64,000 nucleotides of DNA, from positions 558,001-622,000 of the forward strand of contig NZ_JALIRS010000001.1 in the NCBI RefSeq assembly GCF_023337795.1. The letters are read 5' to 3'. Shown piece by piece: positions 1-9,448 of the stretch (its first letter is position 1; every line of letters starts with the position of its first letter). The notes below the pieces were generated by a model. The model was not told where the DNA came from and did not search any database. It saw nothing but the letters and a program-made list of their open reading frames with translations. The position numbers and the translations under genes were made by a program. This stretch comes from Lysinibacillus sp. BPa_S21. GTDB taxonomy: Bacteria; Bacillota; Bacilli; Bacillales_A; Planococcaceae.

Positions 1-27
1 TTCAATGTTGTTATTTCGTTAACTTTT

Positions 28-90
28 CTAGACCTCTTTGACCTGTAAAGTGTTGGGTCTAGAGCAAGCATTACAAAAGAATGCGTCCAT
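28..90 (-). CDS. Very short Cys-containing ORF (20 aa), possibly a gene remnant
   Basis: A 20-residue reading frame starts with ATG behind a strong AGGAGG site and contains a CNAC (CxxC) pair, then stops at TAG. The length is too short for a known family, so it may be the 5' end of a gene cut by a stop or frameshift near the window edge, or a leader peptide. Only the ribosome site and the CxxC pair support it. Confidence 0.25.
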   Translation of the reverse strand: MDAFFCNACSRPNTLQVKEV

Positions 91-479
91 TTCGATTCCT
101 CCTTGAAAAGAAAACTATCCTTATTATAGCATTTTTTAGGAATTAAATAAAGTTAGAAAGATTCAGATATTTACAATAAATAAATGGTATACTTGTTTAT
201 ATTAGGATATTCGCTATAGCGTCGGCTTGATTTCCATTTTGACTGTGCGATCCTGGATCATTTGTTAAGCCTCCGTTGGAAAGGGATTGTACTAACAAGA
301 AGTATTTAGTGCGAAATATAGTGTTATTCGGAATCACCGTTTTTTAGGTGTTATTCGAATGACGTGAAATTGGAATTTAGATATCATTATGCCTCAAAAA
401 ATTTTTCATAAGTGATTAACACCTTTAATACAATTAAAAGTATTTTTCAAAGAAAATTTTTTAGAAAAGAGGAAGGTCT
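91..479. other. Intergenic region with two copies of a GTGTTATTCG box
   Basis: No gene is evident. The box GTGTTATTCG occurs at 321-330 and again at 348-357 in the same orientation, 27 bp apart, upstream of the S9 peptidase gene. It may be a short remnant of the degenerate intergenic repeats seen elsewhere in the window, or a binding site. Confidence 0.4.
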
Positions 480-2291
480 ATGATTCAGTTTGAAAAGATG
501 AACACAAAGCATTTTTTACAAAGTTTAACAGTGAGTGATTTTGCGATTAGTCCTGATGAAAAGCAGATGGTATTAAGTACGAATTTTAATGGATATTTTA
601 ATTTATGGGGAATGGATTTAGAGAAAAAATTCCCATATCAAATGACGTTTAATAATCAAACTTCAAATTTTATAAAATATTCGAAAACAGGTGAATTTAT
701 TTTAGCTGGATTTGATAAAGACGGTGATGAAAATAGTCAAATTTACGCAATTTCACCTGAGGGAGGAAGTCTAGTACCAATTCGCTATAAAGAGGGAGAA
801 CGTCATTTTTACTCATATTTGACTGAGGATGGTAGACATCTTTATTACTCAACTACAGCTGGAAATTCCACGTATTTAAATAGTTTTGTTTATGACATTG
901 AGAGTGAAGAGGAACAGCTACTGATAGAGGGGAGTATTGCACCAACTTTTATCGATGCAGTGAGCCTAGAGGAAAAAACGTTTGTCTATATTAAACAGTT
1001 TGGGAATACGCATTCCTTAGCGTATGTACAAATTGATGGTGAGGAAGTATTACTTACACCATTAACGGATAAGCAGCATACAGTTTCAGATATCGTGTAT
1101 ACTTCTGAAACGGAAATTTATTTTTTAACAGATTACGATGACGATTTTAGCTACTTGGCAAAATTCGATATTCAAACAAAGCAATTTACAAAGTTGCTTC
1201 AAATTGAAAAAGAAAACTTTTCAAGTATTTATTATTCGAAAGAAGAGCATGCACTATATATTGTTGGTTCCTATGGAGTAGAGGATCGGCTTTATCGTTA
1301 TACAATTGCCGATGGAAAAAATGAAAAACTCGAAACACCTGTTGATATTATTGAGAAAATGATGATTATGCCAAGCGGACATTTATATTTGCTTGGGAAA
1401 TCTGCTACGAAGCCAAATAATATTTTTGTTTCAAAGGAAATGGGAAGTTCTTGGTTGGAGTTAACTCACTATAGAGTACCGGGTGTTCGAGACGAGGATT
1501 TGGTGGAACCCGAAGTGCTACGTTATCCATCGTTTGATGGTTTAGAAATTGAGGCACTCTTATTTAAGGCGAAGGAAGAAAATTCGAATGGCCATGTTAT
1601 TTTATGGCCCCATGGTGGTCCACAAGCCCTTGAACGCAAATCATTTCGACCGATGTTCCAATTGCTAGTTACCCAGGGATACTCTATTTTTGCACCAAAC
1701 TTTAGAGGCTCATCGAACTACGGTCTAGACTTTATGAAAATGGTTGAGGGCGATTGGGGTTATGGTCCACGCCTTGATAATATTACTGGGGTTGATTGGC
1801 TTATTGAGAATGGCTATGCCGATCGTGATAAAATGCTGCTTTTAGGCGGCAGTTATGGCGGTTATATGGCACTGCTATTACATGGTCGCCATGCAAATTA
1901 TTTTAAAGCGGTTGTCGATATTTTTGGACCAAGTAATTTATTTTCATTTATCGAGTCTGTTCCGGATTTTTGGGTGCCATTTATGAAGCAGTGGGTGGGA
2001 GACCCTGTAAAGGATAAGGAAAGATTAACGGCGGATTCGCCAATTACGTATTTAGATGGTATGACGAAACCTATGTTAGTCATTCAAGGGGCGAACGATC
2101 CACGTGTTGTGCAAAAGGAATCTGACCAAATCGTTGCTGCTTTAAAGGACAAGGGGCGAGAAATGGAATATATTGTGCTAGAAGATGAGGGACATGGATT
2201 CACGAAAAAGGCCAATGAAATTTACGTGTATGAGAAAATACTTGAATTCTTTACTACACATATTAATCAACTAGAAATTCCAAAAGCTTAA
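480..2291 (+). CDS. S9 family prolyl oligopeptidase-like serine peptidase
   Basis: This 603-residue protein has the two-part S9 layout. An N-terminal beta-propeller-like half (about 1-340) has repeated SPDE/LYLLG-type strands, and a C-terminal alpha/beta hydrolase domain follows. The nucleophile is Ser458 in GGSYGGY, with Asp540 in GANDPR and His572 in DEGHGF completing the triad. An HGGP oxyanion segment lies near residue 375. There is no signal peptide, so it should be a cytosolic oligopeptidase or acylaminoacyl peptidase. The start follows GAGGAAGG. It is transcribed ahead of the methyltransferase gene with a 25 bp gap. A second, more distant S9 enzyme lies at 35.3 kb. Confidence 0.9.
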   Translation: MIQFEKMNTKHFLQSLTVSDFAISPDEKQMVLSTNFNGYFNLWGMDLEKKFPYQMTFNNQTSNFIKYSKTGEFILAGFDKDGDENSQIYAISPEGGSLVPIRYKEGERHFYSYLTEDGRHLYYSTTAGNSTYLNSFVYDIESEEEQLLIEGSIAPTFIDAVSLEEKTFVYIKQFGNTHSLAYVQIDGEEVLLTPLTDKQHTVSDIVYTSETEIYFLTDYDDDFSYLAKFDIQTKQFTKLLQIEKENFSSIYYSKEEHALYIVGSYGVEDRLYRYTIADGKNEKLETPVDIIEKMMIMPSGHLYLLGKSATKPNNIFVSKEMGSSWLELTHYRVPGVRDEDLVEPEVLRYPSFDGLEIEALLFKAKEENSNGHVILWPHGGPQALERKSFRPMFQLLVTQGYSIFAPNFRGSSNYGLDFMKMVEGDWGYGPRLDNITGVDWLIENGYADRDKMLLLGGSYGGYMALLLHGRHANYFKAVVDIFGPSNLFSFIESVPDFWVPFMKQWVGDPVKDKERLTADSPITYLDGMTKPMLVIQGANDPRVVQKESDQIVAALKDKGREMEYIVLEDEGHGFTKKANEIYVYEKILEFFTTHINQLEIPKA

Positions 2292-2316
2292 ACGTTTGAA
2301 AATATAGGAGGATTTT

Positions 2317-2952
2317 ATGTTACTAAATCAACAAGGATTTAATTTATGGGCTGATGGTTATGATAAAACGGTTCAGCTAAGTGAAGAAAGCAATCAATAT
2401 CCATTTGCAGGATATAAAGCAATATTAAATACAATTTTTAATGAGGTTATGGCCATTCCGAAATCCACTGTATTAGACATTGGATTTGGCACAGGGGTGT
2501 TAACGTCAAAGCTTTATGACAATGGCCATTTTATCAATGGCCTCGATTTCTCCTCGAAAATGATCGAAATCGCTCAAGAAAAAATGCCTGATGCAAACTT
2601 AATAGAGTGGGATTTATCAAAGGGGCTGCCAACAGAGTTCCTTCATCAAAAATATGACGCGATTATAAGCACCTATGCGCTGCATCATTTTACTGATGAA
2701 ATGAAAGTACAATACATTACGGAATTATTGCAGCAACTCACACCTGCAGGCAAAATTTTTATTGGCGACATCGCCTTTGAAACAAGAGCGCAGCTTGAAA
2801 AATGTCGTCAAGACAGTATTGATTATTGGGATGATGATGAATTTTACTTTGTCCATGAGGAAATTAGCACCTTATTACAAGGAGTATGCCAATTAGAATT
2901 TTACCCAATCTCACATTGTGGTGGAGTTTTTGTACTTTCGAATCTTGTTTAG
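2317..2952 (+). CDS. Class I SAM-dependent methyltransferase
   Basis: The 211-residue protein has the Rossmann methyltransferase core. Motif I is VLDIGFGTGVLTSKL near residues 48-62, an acidic residue in GLDFSSKMIE follows motif II, and DAIISTYALHHF is motif IV. The substrate cannot be read from the sequence; the YrrT/UbiE-like small-molecule methyltransferases are the nearest type. An AGGAGG site sits just before the ATG. It lies between the S9 peptidase and the HD hydrolase genes and probably shares their transcript. Confidence 0.85.
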   Translation: MLLNQQGFNLWADGYDKTVQLSEESNQYPFAGYKAILNTIFNEVMAIPKSTVLDIGFGTGVLTSKLYDNGHFINGLDFSSKMIEIAQEKMPDANLIEWDLSKGLPTEFLHQKYDAIISTYALHHFTDEMKVQYITELLQQLTPAGKIFIGDIAFETRAQLEKCRQDSIDYWDDDEFYFVHEEISTLLQGVCQLEFYPISHCGGVFVLSNLV

Positions 2953-2964
2953 GAAGATGATTAC

Positions 2965-3936
2965 ATGATTATTTCTGATGTATTATACGGTGAATACGAG
3001 ATAGATGAAGTGTTAACGGAACTTATTTTGAGTAAACCGATGCAAAGGTTAAAGGGTATTCATCAAGGTGGGGCAAGTTATCTTGTAAATAGCAAGTGGA
3101 ATGTAACACGTTATGAGCATTCGGTAGGTGTCATGCTGGTCATTAAACAACTAGGTGGCTCTTTAGAGGAGCAAATTGCTGGATTATTGCATGATGTTTC
3201 GCATACAGCTTTTTCACATGTCATTGATTTTGTTCTTGAGAATAAAGCTGAAGACTATCATGAAGAAATATTAATGAATGTCATTATGAATTCTGAAATT
3301 CCTCTTATTCTTAAAAAGTATAATTTTGATTATGAACATTTACTTTCTAATACTACGACTTGGGATTTACTTGAACAACCAGCTCCTCATTTATGTGCAG
3401 ATCGAGTAGATTATACTTTAAGAGATATGTACACATATGGGCGAGCATCCCTAGAAGAAATACAAATTTTTTTAAATGATATCATTGTTCATCAAGGGAA
3501 GATGTGTCTTAAAAGCATCGAAAGTGCAGAATGGTTTGTGAAAACATATTATCAAGAAGTACTTGATTTCTTTATGGATCCATTAAATATTTATGCCTAT
3601 CATAAACTATCACAAACGCTAAAGGTAGCATTAGATAAAATGATTATTACACTTGCAGATTTTCTTAAGGAAGATGAAGAACTAATTGCGCTGATGAAAT
3701 CTTCAAATGATAGGCAAGTGCAAAGTCTTTTAAAACAGCTTCATCCTCATATTAACGTGAGGGTGGACCAAACAGAATTTGATATTCATCAAAAGGGTAA
3801 AACTAGACTTATCGATCCTTTGCTTTACTTTGAGAATCGATTAATAAGGTCAAGCGAATTATCTGAAGATGTTAGAAAAATGAATGCAGTTGCTGAAGGA
3901 AAATTTCAACAAGGAGCGTTTGTGAAAATTCTTTAA
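2965..3936 (+). CDS. HD domain phosphohydrolase
   Basis: The 323-residue protein carries an HD-superfamily metal site. It has RYEHSVGV near residue 50 and LLHDVSHTAFSH near 75-86, with later conserved Asp in CADRVDYTLRD. This arrangement is typical of dGTPase/SpoT-like phosphohydrolases such as B. subtilis YwfO. It is predicted to hydrolyse nucleotide or related phosphate esters in the cytosol; the substrate is not known. The gene begins 12 bp after the methyltransferase stop and ends before a strong hairpin terminator. Confidence 0.85.
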   Translation: MIISDVLYGEYEIDEVLTELILSKPMQRLKGIHQGGASYLVNSKWNVTRYEHSVGVMLVIKQLGGSLEEQIAGLLHDVSHTAFSHVIDFVLENKAEDYHEEILMNVIMNSEIPLILKKYNFDYEHLLSNTTTWDLLEQPAPHLCADRVDYTLRDMYTYGRASLEEIQIFLNDIIVHQGKMCLKSIESAEWFVKTYYQEVLDFFMDPLNIYAYHKLSQTLKVALDKMIITLADFLKEDEELIALMKSSNDRQVQSLLKQLHPHINVRVDQTEFDIHQKGKTRLIDPLLYFENRLIRSSELSEDVRKMNAVAEGKFQQGAFVKIL

Positions 3937-3951
3937 ATTTCTCGATAAAAC

Positions 3952-3988
3952 GATGAAAGGGGCTGACAATTGTCAGCCTTTTCATCTT
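3952..3988 (+). terminator. Rho-independent terminator after the HD gene
   Basis: A near-perfect hairpin built on GGCTGACAATTGTCAGCC, flanked by GATGAAA and TTTCATC arms, is followed by a short T-rich stretch. It closes the 480-3936 transcription unit. Confidence 0.8.
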
Positions 3989-4036
3989 TCTACTGAAAGT
4001 ATGAAATTTAAAATATTTCTTTTAATATATCTGTGA

Positions 4037-4053
4037 TTACGATATAATCGTAA
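4037..4053. promoter_or_regulatory. Predicted MarR operator over the -10 box
   Basis: The palindrome TTACGAT-ATA-ATCGTAA has perfect 7-bp arms and contains the TATAAT -10 hexamer at 4043-4048, about 30 bp before the marR start. This layout suits autorepression by the encoded regulator. A further half-site, ACGATATATA, follows. Confidence 0.6.
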
Positions 4054-4082
4054 AAGACGATATATACAAAGGGGTAATTTTT

Positions 4083-4481
4083 ATGATAAAAGATTTAAAT
4101 AACTATTTTACATCGATTTATTACCAACTACATCCAACGCACGAAGTGGCAATTTCGCATCAAAGTGTGCGTATTTTACAGATGATTCAAAAGGAAGACG
4201 ATGTAACTGTACGCGATATTGCAGAGTTACTAAATATTTCTCAAAATACGGCGTCTGAACATATAAAAAAGCTAGAGCGAAGTGGTTGGGTGAAAAAGGA
4301 GCGGGCCATCGAAGATCAGCGCAAAGTACATCTTTATCTGACAGCTGAAGGGTTTCATATCTTAAAGAAAAACACAGAGTTAGATGATGAAAAACTACAG
4401 CATGCACTAGACAAGCTTTCAGAAGAAGAGCAAGAATCGATTTTACAAGCATTTCGTCTTTTAAGCGAGGTGGCTAAATAA
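4083..4481 (+). CDS. MarR family transcriptional regulator
   Basis: This 132-residue protein has a winged helix-turn-helix. The recognition region is VRDIAELLNISQNTASEHIKKLERSGWVKKER (about residues 41-72), followed by the wing DQRKVHLYLTAEG. The family consists of dimeric repressors released by small ligands or oxidation; no conserved Cys is present here. The stop codon overlaps the start of the next gene by one base, so the membrane protein and GNAT genes behind it are probably its regulon. The operator-like palindrome at 4037-4053 suggests autoregulation. Confidence 0.9.
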   Translation: MIKDLNNYFTSIYYQLHPTHEVAISHQSVRILQMIQKEDDVTVRDIAELLNISQNTASEHIKKLERSGWVKKERAIEDQRKVHLYLTAEGFHILKKNTELDDEKLQHALDKLSEEEQESILQAFRLLSEVAK

Positions 4482-4828
4482 TGTATACATTTGTAAAAAT
4501 TCTTTGCTCGGCAGCCGTTATTGGTATCGTGACAGAGGTTGCTAGAAGGTTTCCTACATACGGTGGTATTATTGCAGCATTACCACTTGTCAGTATTTTA
4601 AGCATCATTTGGCTTACTGTGCAAAGTGAACCTAGTGAGCATATTCAGCGCTTTACGGTTGGTGTAATTGTTGGACTACCAGCTACAATGTTTATGCTAT
4701 TTGTTATCTATATGGCGATGAAATCATCGATCCATATCGTGTTTGCCATTGGACTAGGCATTGCTTCGTGGGCAGTATTTCTAGGTGTTCAAAAAGCTAT
4801 TACTAGTATTTTTCATATCTCAGTTTAG
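4481..4828 (+). CDS. Small integral membrane protein, DUF3147-like
   Basis: The 115-residue protein has about four hydrophobic segments (roughly 3-20, 27-45, 60-80 and 85-108) with short loops, and the motif YGGIIAALPLVSILSIIW. This matches the small DUF3147-type membrane proteins, whose function is unknown. It is translationally coupled to marR through a TAATG overlap, which makes it a likely target of that regulator. Confidence 0.7.
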   Translation: MYTFVKILCSAAVIGIVTEVARRFPTYGGIIAALPLVSILSIIWLTVQSEPSEHIQRFTVGVIVGLPATMFMLFVIYMAMKSSIHIVFAIGLGIASWAVFLGVQKAITSIFHISV

Positions 4829-4839
4829 GAGGAAAATAG

Positions 4840-5325
4840 ATGACAGTAATTCCTATTCAACAATTACCACAAAATGAGATGTTGCAGTTTTTTAAGGAGC
4901 ATTGGGGAAGTACAGAAATGGTTATTTCCAGTGGGATTTATGACTGTAGTCAATTAGATGGCTTCGCATATATGGATGAACAGAACAAAATATTAGGTCT
5001 CGTTACGTATATCATTCGTCCTGAAGAATGTGAAATTATTTCCCTCGACAGTATTGTAGAAGAAATAGGGATTGGTTCATTACTTGTACAAGCAGTTGAA
5101 CGACATGCATTGGAACAAAGCTGTAAGATGATTTCCCTTATTACGACAAATGATAATTTACACGCGTTAAAATTTTATCAAAAACGAGGTTACCATTTAG
5201 TCGAAATCATACAAAACGCAGTCGATCAAGCAAGAACATATAAACCTGAAATTCCTTTAATCGGCAATGACGGGATTCCAATACGTGATGAAATAAGATT
5301 AGCAAAGCAATCTGGCTTATCATGA
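4840..5325 (+). CDS. GNAT family N-acetyltransferase
   Basis: The 161-residue protein has the GNAT fold. The acetyl-CoA loop corresponds to EEIGIGSLLVQAVERHA near residues 73-89, and the terminal strand pair is NLHALKFYQKRGYHLVEI near residue 107. The substrate is unknown. An AGGAGG site precedes the ATG and only 11 bp separate it from the membrane protein gene, so it is the third gene of the marR operon. Confidence 0.85.
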   Translation: MTVIPIQQLPQNEMLQFFKEHWGSTEMVISSGIYDCSQLDGFAYMDEQNKILGLVTYIIRPEECEIISLDSIVEEIGIGSLLVQAVERHALEQSCKMISLITTNDNLHALKFYQKRGYHLVEIIQNAVDQARTYKPEIPLIGNDGIPIRDEIRLAKQSGLS

Positions 5326-5341
5326 GTCAGGTTGTTTTTTT
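5309..5341 (+). terminator. Terminator overlapping the GNAT stop codon
   Basis: The stem AATCTGGCT/AGTCAGGTT pairs fully with two G-U wobbles, followed by seven T. The TGA stop of the GNAT gene lies in the loop. Confidence 0.65.
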
Positions 5342-5384
5342 GCATTAAAGAGAAGCGCAAAGCGAAGAAAAAGCCTCAGTAGAA

Positions 5385-6026
5385 CTTGAAGCGGTGGATA
5401 GCCCCTTCGGAAAGATGGATAGAACGTCCAAAGTCGTGGATTAACCTCCGGAAAGATGGATAGAACACCTTAAGTGTGGATAGACCCTTTGAAATGATGG
5501 ATAGAACACCAAAAATCGTGGATAGACCCTTCTGAATGATGGATAGAACATCCAAAATCGTGGATAGACCACGGAAAGATGGATAAAACGTCCAAAATCG
5601 TGGATAGACCCTCTGGAATGATGGATAGAACGTCCCAAATCGTGGATAGACCACGGAATGATGGATAGAACGCCAAAAATCGTGGATAGACCCTCTGGAA
5701 TGATGGATAGAACGTCCCAAATCGTGGATAGACCACGGAATGATGGATAAAACGTCCAAAATCGTGGATAGACCCTCTGGAATGATGGATAGAACGCCAA
5801 AAATCGTGGATAGACCCTCTGCAATGATGGATAGAACGTCCAAAATCGTGGATAGACCACGGAATGATGGATAGAACGCCAAAAATCGTGGATAGCCTCT
5901 CTAAAATGATGGATAGAACACCAAAAATCGTGGATAGACTTTCTAGAATGATCGAAGAACGTACCAAAACGTGGTTAGAGTCTCTGAATTGATGAATAGA
6001 CCCTCACGAGCTACGGAAAGAACCAC
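5385..6026. repeat. Intergenic repeat array 1 (about 21-bp period, GGATAGA boxes)
   Basis: About 30 degenerate units of 19-22 bp alternate between (A/G)TGGATAGAACGTCCAAAAT and TGGATAGACCCTCTGGAAT types, giving a higher-order unit near 41 bp. The units are contiguous, with no unique spacers. At the right end (5980-6026) the units drift to CTACGGAAAGAACC, the unit type of array 2 at 22.3 kb. Several frames stay open on both strands only because the period is a multiple of three and lacks stops; none has a ribosome site. It fills the gap between the GNAT terminator and the next gene. Confidence 0.9.
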
Positions 6027-6099
6027 TGTTTATTTTCGAGGTTTCATCACTTACGATTTCTCGCTATACTTGATAGGTAGCAAGAAAGTGAGGAAAGAA

Positions 6100-6576
6100 A
6101 TGAAAAAATTACTATTTGTTTTATTATTTAGTGTTCTAGTAGTGGGAGCGGCCTTTATCATTTATTTAAAAAGCAATCCACCACTTGTCATGAATAGCTA
6201 TACAAATCCTACAGATGATTCAACTATAAGAATCGTGGAAATAGAGAATAAGGGCCTGCGTGACATAAAGCTTCAGCAAATACTCGTCAATGATAAAGTG
6301 CCTGAAAAAGTCGAGCTGGTTGTGAGTAAGGCTGAACCGTTTGAGGCAGAAACGAAGCTAGTTGGTAATCCGAATATTACGTATCATAAGTTAAGGCAAA
6401 TAAACATTTTGCCTAGTCCATACATAGATCGCCAGGCTATCGGAAAGCAACCTCAGCATTATGCAGTCAAAGTTGAAGCACCTACTATTAAAAAAATAAC
6501 GATTAAGTACGAATATTTAAAAATGCCATTTACTTTAACAGCTGAGTTACAAGCTAGTACTAAAGTGAAACTATAA
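6100..6576 (+). CDS. Membrane-anchored protein of unknown function
   Basis: The start is the ATG at 6100 behind GTGAGG; the open frame upstream runs through repeat DNA and was rejected. The 158-residue protein has one N-terminal transmembrane segment (about 3-21, KKLLFVLLFSVLVVGAAFI) and then an extracytoplasmic beta-rich domain. I do not recognise the family. It stands alone between array 1 and a terminator shared with the convergent gene. Confidence 0.7.
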   Translation: MKKLLFVLLFSVLVVGAAFIIYLKSNPPLVMNSYTNPTDDSTIRIVEIENKGLRDIKLQQILVNDKVPEKVELVVSKAEPFEAETKLVGNPNITYHKLRQINILPSPYIDRQAIGKQPQHYAVKVEAPTIKKITIKYEYLKMPFTLTAELQASTKVKL

Positions 6577-6594
6577 TCAGCGAGACTTCCTATA

Positions 6595-6637
6595 AAAGTG
6601 CGAGAAATCAATGTATATGGATTTCTCGCACTTTTTA
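6595..6637. terminator. Bidirectional terminator
   Basis: A 14-bp perfect stem (AAGTGCGAGAAATC) with a 10-base loop has T-rich tails on both sides. It serves the plus gene ending at 6576 and the minus gene ending at 6642. Confidence 0.8.
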
Positions 6638-6641
6638 GGTT

Positions 6642-7001
6642 TTAATCTGTTTTATCACTTTTGTTTTTTAGTTGTAAATTGCCTTTATTAAACATAACAA
6701 GTCCATTAAAACGCTCATAAATAACATATAACGGATATAACACGACAAGCGTTACGAGATAAGGAGGTATTTTTTCAATAACGGGGAGTATGCCTGATAG
6801 ATAAGATATCAATGTTTTTGTTAAGAAAATAAGTAACGGAATTGCTACAATCAAACCAATTAAAAGAAGAGGGGTTACCTTTGTTTCTTTTAATTTGGCG
6901 TAGCAGTATGGACATTTCATCGTAAATGGTGATGAAAAATCCTCAAAGTCATCAAGGGTTATCGCTTCTTGACAATTTGGACAAGGTATAAATGTTCTCA
7001 T
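6642..7001 (-). CDS. Zinc-ribbon membrane protein (CxxC-x19-CxxC)
   Basis: The start at 7001 follows an AGGAG site. The 119-residue protein opens with CPNC and CPYC separated by 19 residues, a zinc ribbon similar to the cxxc_20_cxxc type of small Firmicutes proteins. Two hydrophobic segments follow (about 43-62 and 72-95), and the tail is polar. The ribbon should face the cytosol. Function unknown. Confidence 0.7.
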   Translation of the reverse strand: MRTFIPCPNCQEAITLDDFEDFSSPFTMKCPYCYAKLKETKVTPLLLIGLIVAIPLLIFLTKTLISYLSGILPVIEKIPPYLVTLVVLYPLYVIYERFNGLVMFNKGNLQLKNKSDKTD

Positions 7002-7285
7002 AATAAATCTCCTAAAAATAAAATTCACTTAAGTATAGGTGAATTTTATTTCAAAAGTAAGTAGAAAATATTGGTGTTAAAAAGTTGGGAAATCCAAGGA
7101 GAAAGTGTAAATAAGAAAACCTTATGGCCAGTTTACATCCCAAATAACGAAGCAAGCTGTTCTCGCTTTTTGTCTGATCATTTATGCCTGTGTCATTTTA
7201 TAAGATTGTTTGGTGTATAAATACCATTACACCTAAAACGTGGTAATCTAAAAGTAATGATCATACTGATGTTAGGAGGGACTAA

Positions 7286-7795
7286 ATGGGTTTGATTTCT
7301 ATCAGCATAGTACTTGTTATCCTCATTTCAACTGTTGCTTTAGTGGTTATTCGGAAGCATTCGAAGGGTGATATACAGCTAGAAGTTACAGCTGTATGTG
7401 AAGGGAAAAATAAATTAGACCAAGCTATTATGAAGATTAACTTTACATTTTCAATTGGCAAACTTACCTCTCATAAAAACGAAATAATAGGCAGTATTGA
7501 TTGGTCAAAAGGATGGATGCCCGTATGCTATAATTTAAAGGAAAACGGAGCTTATCAGGAGGAACGATTGCTCTTTCCTATAAAAGAAACAACATATTCA
7601 ACATTCGAAATAAATGCTGCAAAGGCTATAGATAATATGGGACGTGGTGAGGGGTATGTTGTATTAGTATTAGAGGACCCTGTTCCTACAAATAAATCTA
7701 GAGCAGGTGTGATTCTTGCTGTAACGGTTAATATGGTGACCTATCAACTTTCTGATTCAATTAGTTGGAATAATGATTTTGTAGTGAGTCATTGA
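7286..7795 (+). CDS. Single-pass membrane protein of unknown function
   Basis: The 169-residue protein has an N-terminal transmembrane helix (about 3-22) and a predicted beta-rich outer domain with no motif I recognise. GGAGG lies six bases before the ATG. It is a single-gene unit ending in a strong hairpin. Confidence 0.65.
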   Translation: MGLISISIVLVILISTVALVVIRKHSKGDIQLEVTAVCEGKNKLDQAIMKINFTFSIGKLTSHKNEIIGSIDWSKGWMPVCYNLKENGAYQEERLLFPIKETTYSTFEINAAKAIDNMGRGEGYVVLVLEDPVPTNKSRAGVILAVTVNMVTYQLSDSISWNNDFVVSH

Positions 7796-7803
7796 ATACT
7801 GAG

Positions 7804-7850
7804 AAAAGCTATTCATTAGGAGGGAAGTACCGAATGAATAGCTTTTTATT
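7804..7850 (+). terminator. Rho-independent terminator
   Basis: The 14-bp stem AAAAGCTATTCATT/AATGAATAGCTTTT is followed by a T-rich tail, just after the 7795 stop. Confidence 0.8.
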
Positions 7851-8218
7851 TGTTAGGAAAATAACGGAACCTAATCCAGTAAATTTCGTAGAATATTAAA
7901 AGGAAGGATGATCCCAGTTCGTTGTGGAATGGAAAATAAAGTATAATTTATAAGGTGGAAAGACGTACATTAGTAGGCACTCTCCAATTACCGACATTTG
8001 TAGCTATCAGTCTGAGGAAAGGAATGCTGCTGTAATGTCGCCAGGGCTTATTAATGGTATAGCGACGATGTGACTAATTATATTTATTGACCCTGACATT
8101 TCCATTTTTATCGATGATGGGATCTAGGCTACAAGGAACTTTCTTGGCACAGCTCTTATTTTTTCCTGAAGCAAAGTATATTGCTTGGTTTACACAATAA
8201 TGACTTAGGAGGATTTAC
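7851..8218. other. Intergenic region without a clear gene
   Basis: Short coding-like stretches with stops in all frames suggest a decayed gene (for example 8120-8200 on the plus strand), but no family could be named. An AGGAGG site at the right end belongs to the gene at 8219. Confidence 0.3.
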
Positions 8219-8824
8219 ATGAATCAAGAATCGTATGACCGTCCAACAGAGTATTATGATCATCAGCTGTTTACAATTGATGAGCAAATTTGTGCACTTA
8301 TCAATCAGCGTAACCATCTATCAAATAAAAATCCTGGTTTTCCACCGGATGAAGCCCTTGCTCGATGGGCAAAAAAATATGGTTTTTATGAAGCCTTTCT
8401 TGCATCATTATTTGGGGTGATGAGAACAGAAGAATATTATAAACCTCGTGTAGAGCCGACGGGGTTTAGAAAGCATATCCCAGTCTTAAAGTCAGTTGAA
8501 GTTGATGAACGATACTATACGGTAACGTATGTTCGTCAGTATGAAAATGCCAGTGTTGTACAGCTATTAACGGATTGGGATCCTCGACAAGAATCTACTG
8601 TTCATGTTAGAGAAAATTATACTAGTTTTGAGTTGTATGTAGGAGATGCATATGACTGTTGGATCGATAGCGGAGGAGGGACTAATGGCCATGACAGCTG
8701 CACTTTTATCGTTTCACCCCCATTACCTGATCAATTAAAAGGTTTAGATTTTGTTTTTAAAGAACATAGCGATGCCTTTGGCGATAAGCCCACTGGATTG
8801 AAGATAACTATTCAAGCGGAGTAA
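8219..8824 (+). CDS. Hypothetical soluble protein (201 aa)
   Basis: A conserved-looking protein starts behind AGGAGG. Residues 16-35 (FTIDEQICALINQRNHLS) resemble the first helix of chorismate mutase-like proteins, but the rest does not, so no enzymatic call is made. No signal or membrane segment is present. It is followed closely by a lipoprotein gene. Confidence 0.65.
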   Translation: MNQESYDRPTEYYDHQLFTIDEQICALINQRNHLSNKNPGFPPDEALARWAKKYGFYEAFLASLFGVMRTEEYYKPRVEPTGFRKHIPVLKSVEVDERYYTVTYVRQYENASVVQLLTDWDPRQESTVHVRENYTSFELYVGDAYDCWIDSGGGTNGHDSCTFIVSPPLPDQLKGLDFVFKEHSDAFGDKPTGLKITIQAE

Positions 8825-8894
8825 CAGCTTTTCTAGGAATTAGGAAGGATAGATTGAAGTTGATCACTTTCAAGGAAAGGAAAATCGATATCTA

Positions 8895-9254
8895 ATGAAA
8901 AAAATATGCTTCGTAATTTTATTGATGTTTGTGTTAGTTGCTTGTAGTACGAATCAACAAGAGGAGGTACATTACATAGCGAAAAGTGAAAATTGGAAGG
9001 CTGTATATCATAGTAATACTGACGATGGTTTACGAATTTTCTATCTTGGAGATGAGCAAGAATTAGGGGATTTACAAATTACGATTGAAGGGTCTAAAGA
9101 ATTAAATGCTTTTAATGATGTACGAGTAAATACGGATAAGCAGTTTGTCTTAAAGAAAAAAGAAAGCGCAAAAATCTTTAAAAAGGATGCTACCCCAAAT
9201 ATTCGCATTCAGTGGCAGTCTCACAATGAGACTTTAGAAGTAAGAAGTGGCTGA
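8895..9254 (+). CDS. Small lipoprotein of unknown function
   Basis: The 119-residue precursor has a typical signal peptide ending in the lipobox LVAC (Cys17), so it should be lipid-anchored outside the membrane. The mature part is charged and beta-strand rich, with no recognised domain. It lies 70 bp after the 8219 gene and may share its transcript. Confidence 0.65.
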   Translation: MKKICFVILLMFVLVACSTNQQEEVHYIAKSENWKAVYHSNTDDGLRIFYLGDEQELGDLQITIEGSKELNAFNDVRVNTDKQFVLKKKESAKIFKKDATPNIRIQWQSHNETLEVRSG

Positions 9255-9275
9255 AGACGTAACACCAATCTGTTA

Positions 9276-9315
9276 GCTCGCTGCTAGGGGGAAGTTACTA
9301 CCCCTAGTAGCGAGC
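9276..9315. repeat. Inverted repeat downstream of the lipoprotein gene
   Basis: GCTCGCTGCTAGGGG pairs with CCCCTAGTAGCGAGC (one wobble) around a 10-base loop. It lacks a T-run, so it is a weak terminator or an RNA-stabilising hairpin. Confidence 0.6.
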
Positions 9316-9448
9316 AAAATAAGCTAAAATAAATGTTTTGAAAATGTTTTTTTGAAAATTTTCTAAAAAATGTTAGTTTTTTCTTCGGTTTTGCTACTAT
9401 TATTGAATTTTTAAGCATACAATAAATTAAACAACTAACGAAATAGAT

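Noticed and set aside
5376-5967. Long open frames on the minus strand in array 1 (STIFGVLSII-type repeats)
   Set aside because: Three frames are open at once because the period is near a multiple of three without stops. There is no ribosome site, and the amino acid repeats only mirror the DNA units.
7851-8218. Decayed gene of a named family
   Set aside because: Coding-like segments were too short and broken to assign.
9276-9315. Intrinsic terminator call for the strong inverted repeat
   Set aside because: No T-run on either strand; listed only as an inverted repeat.
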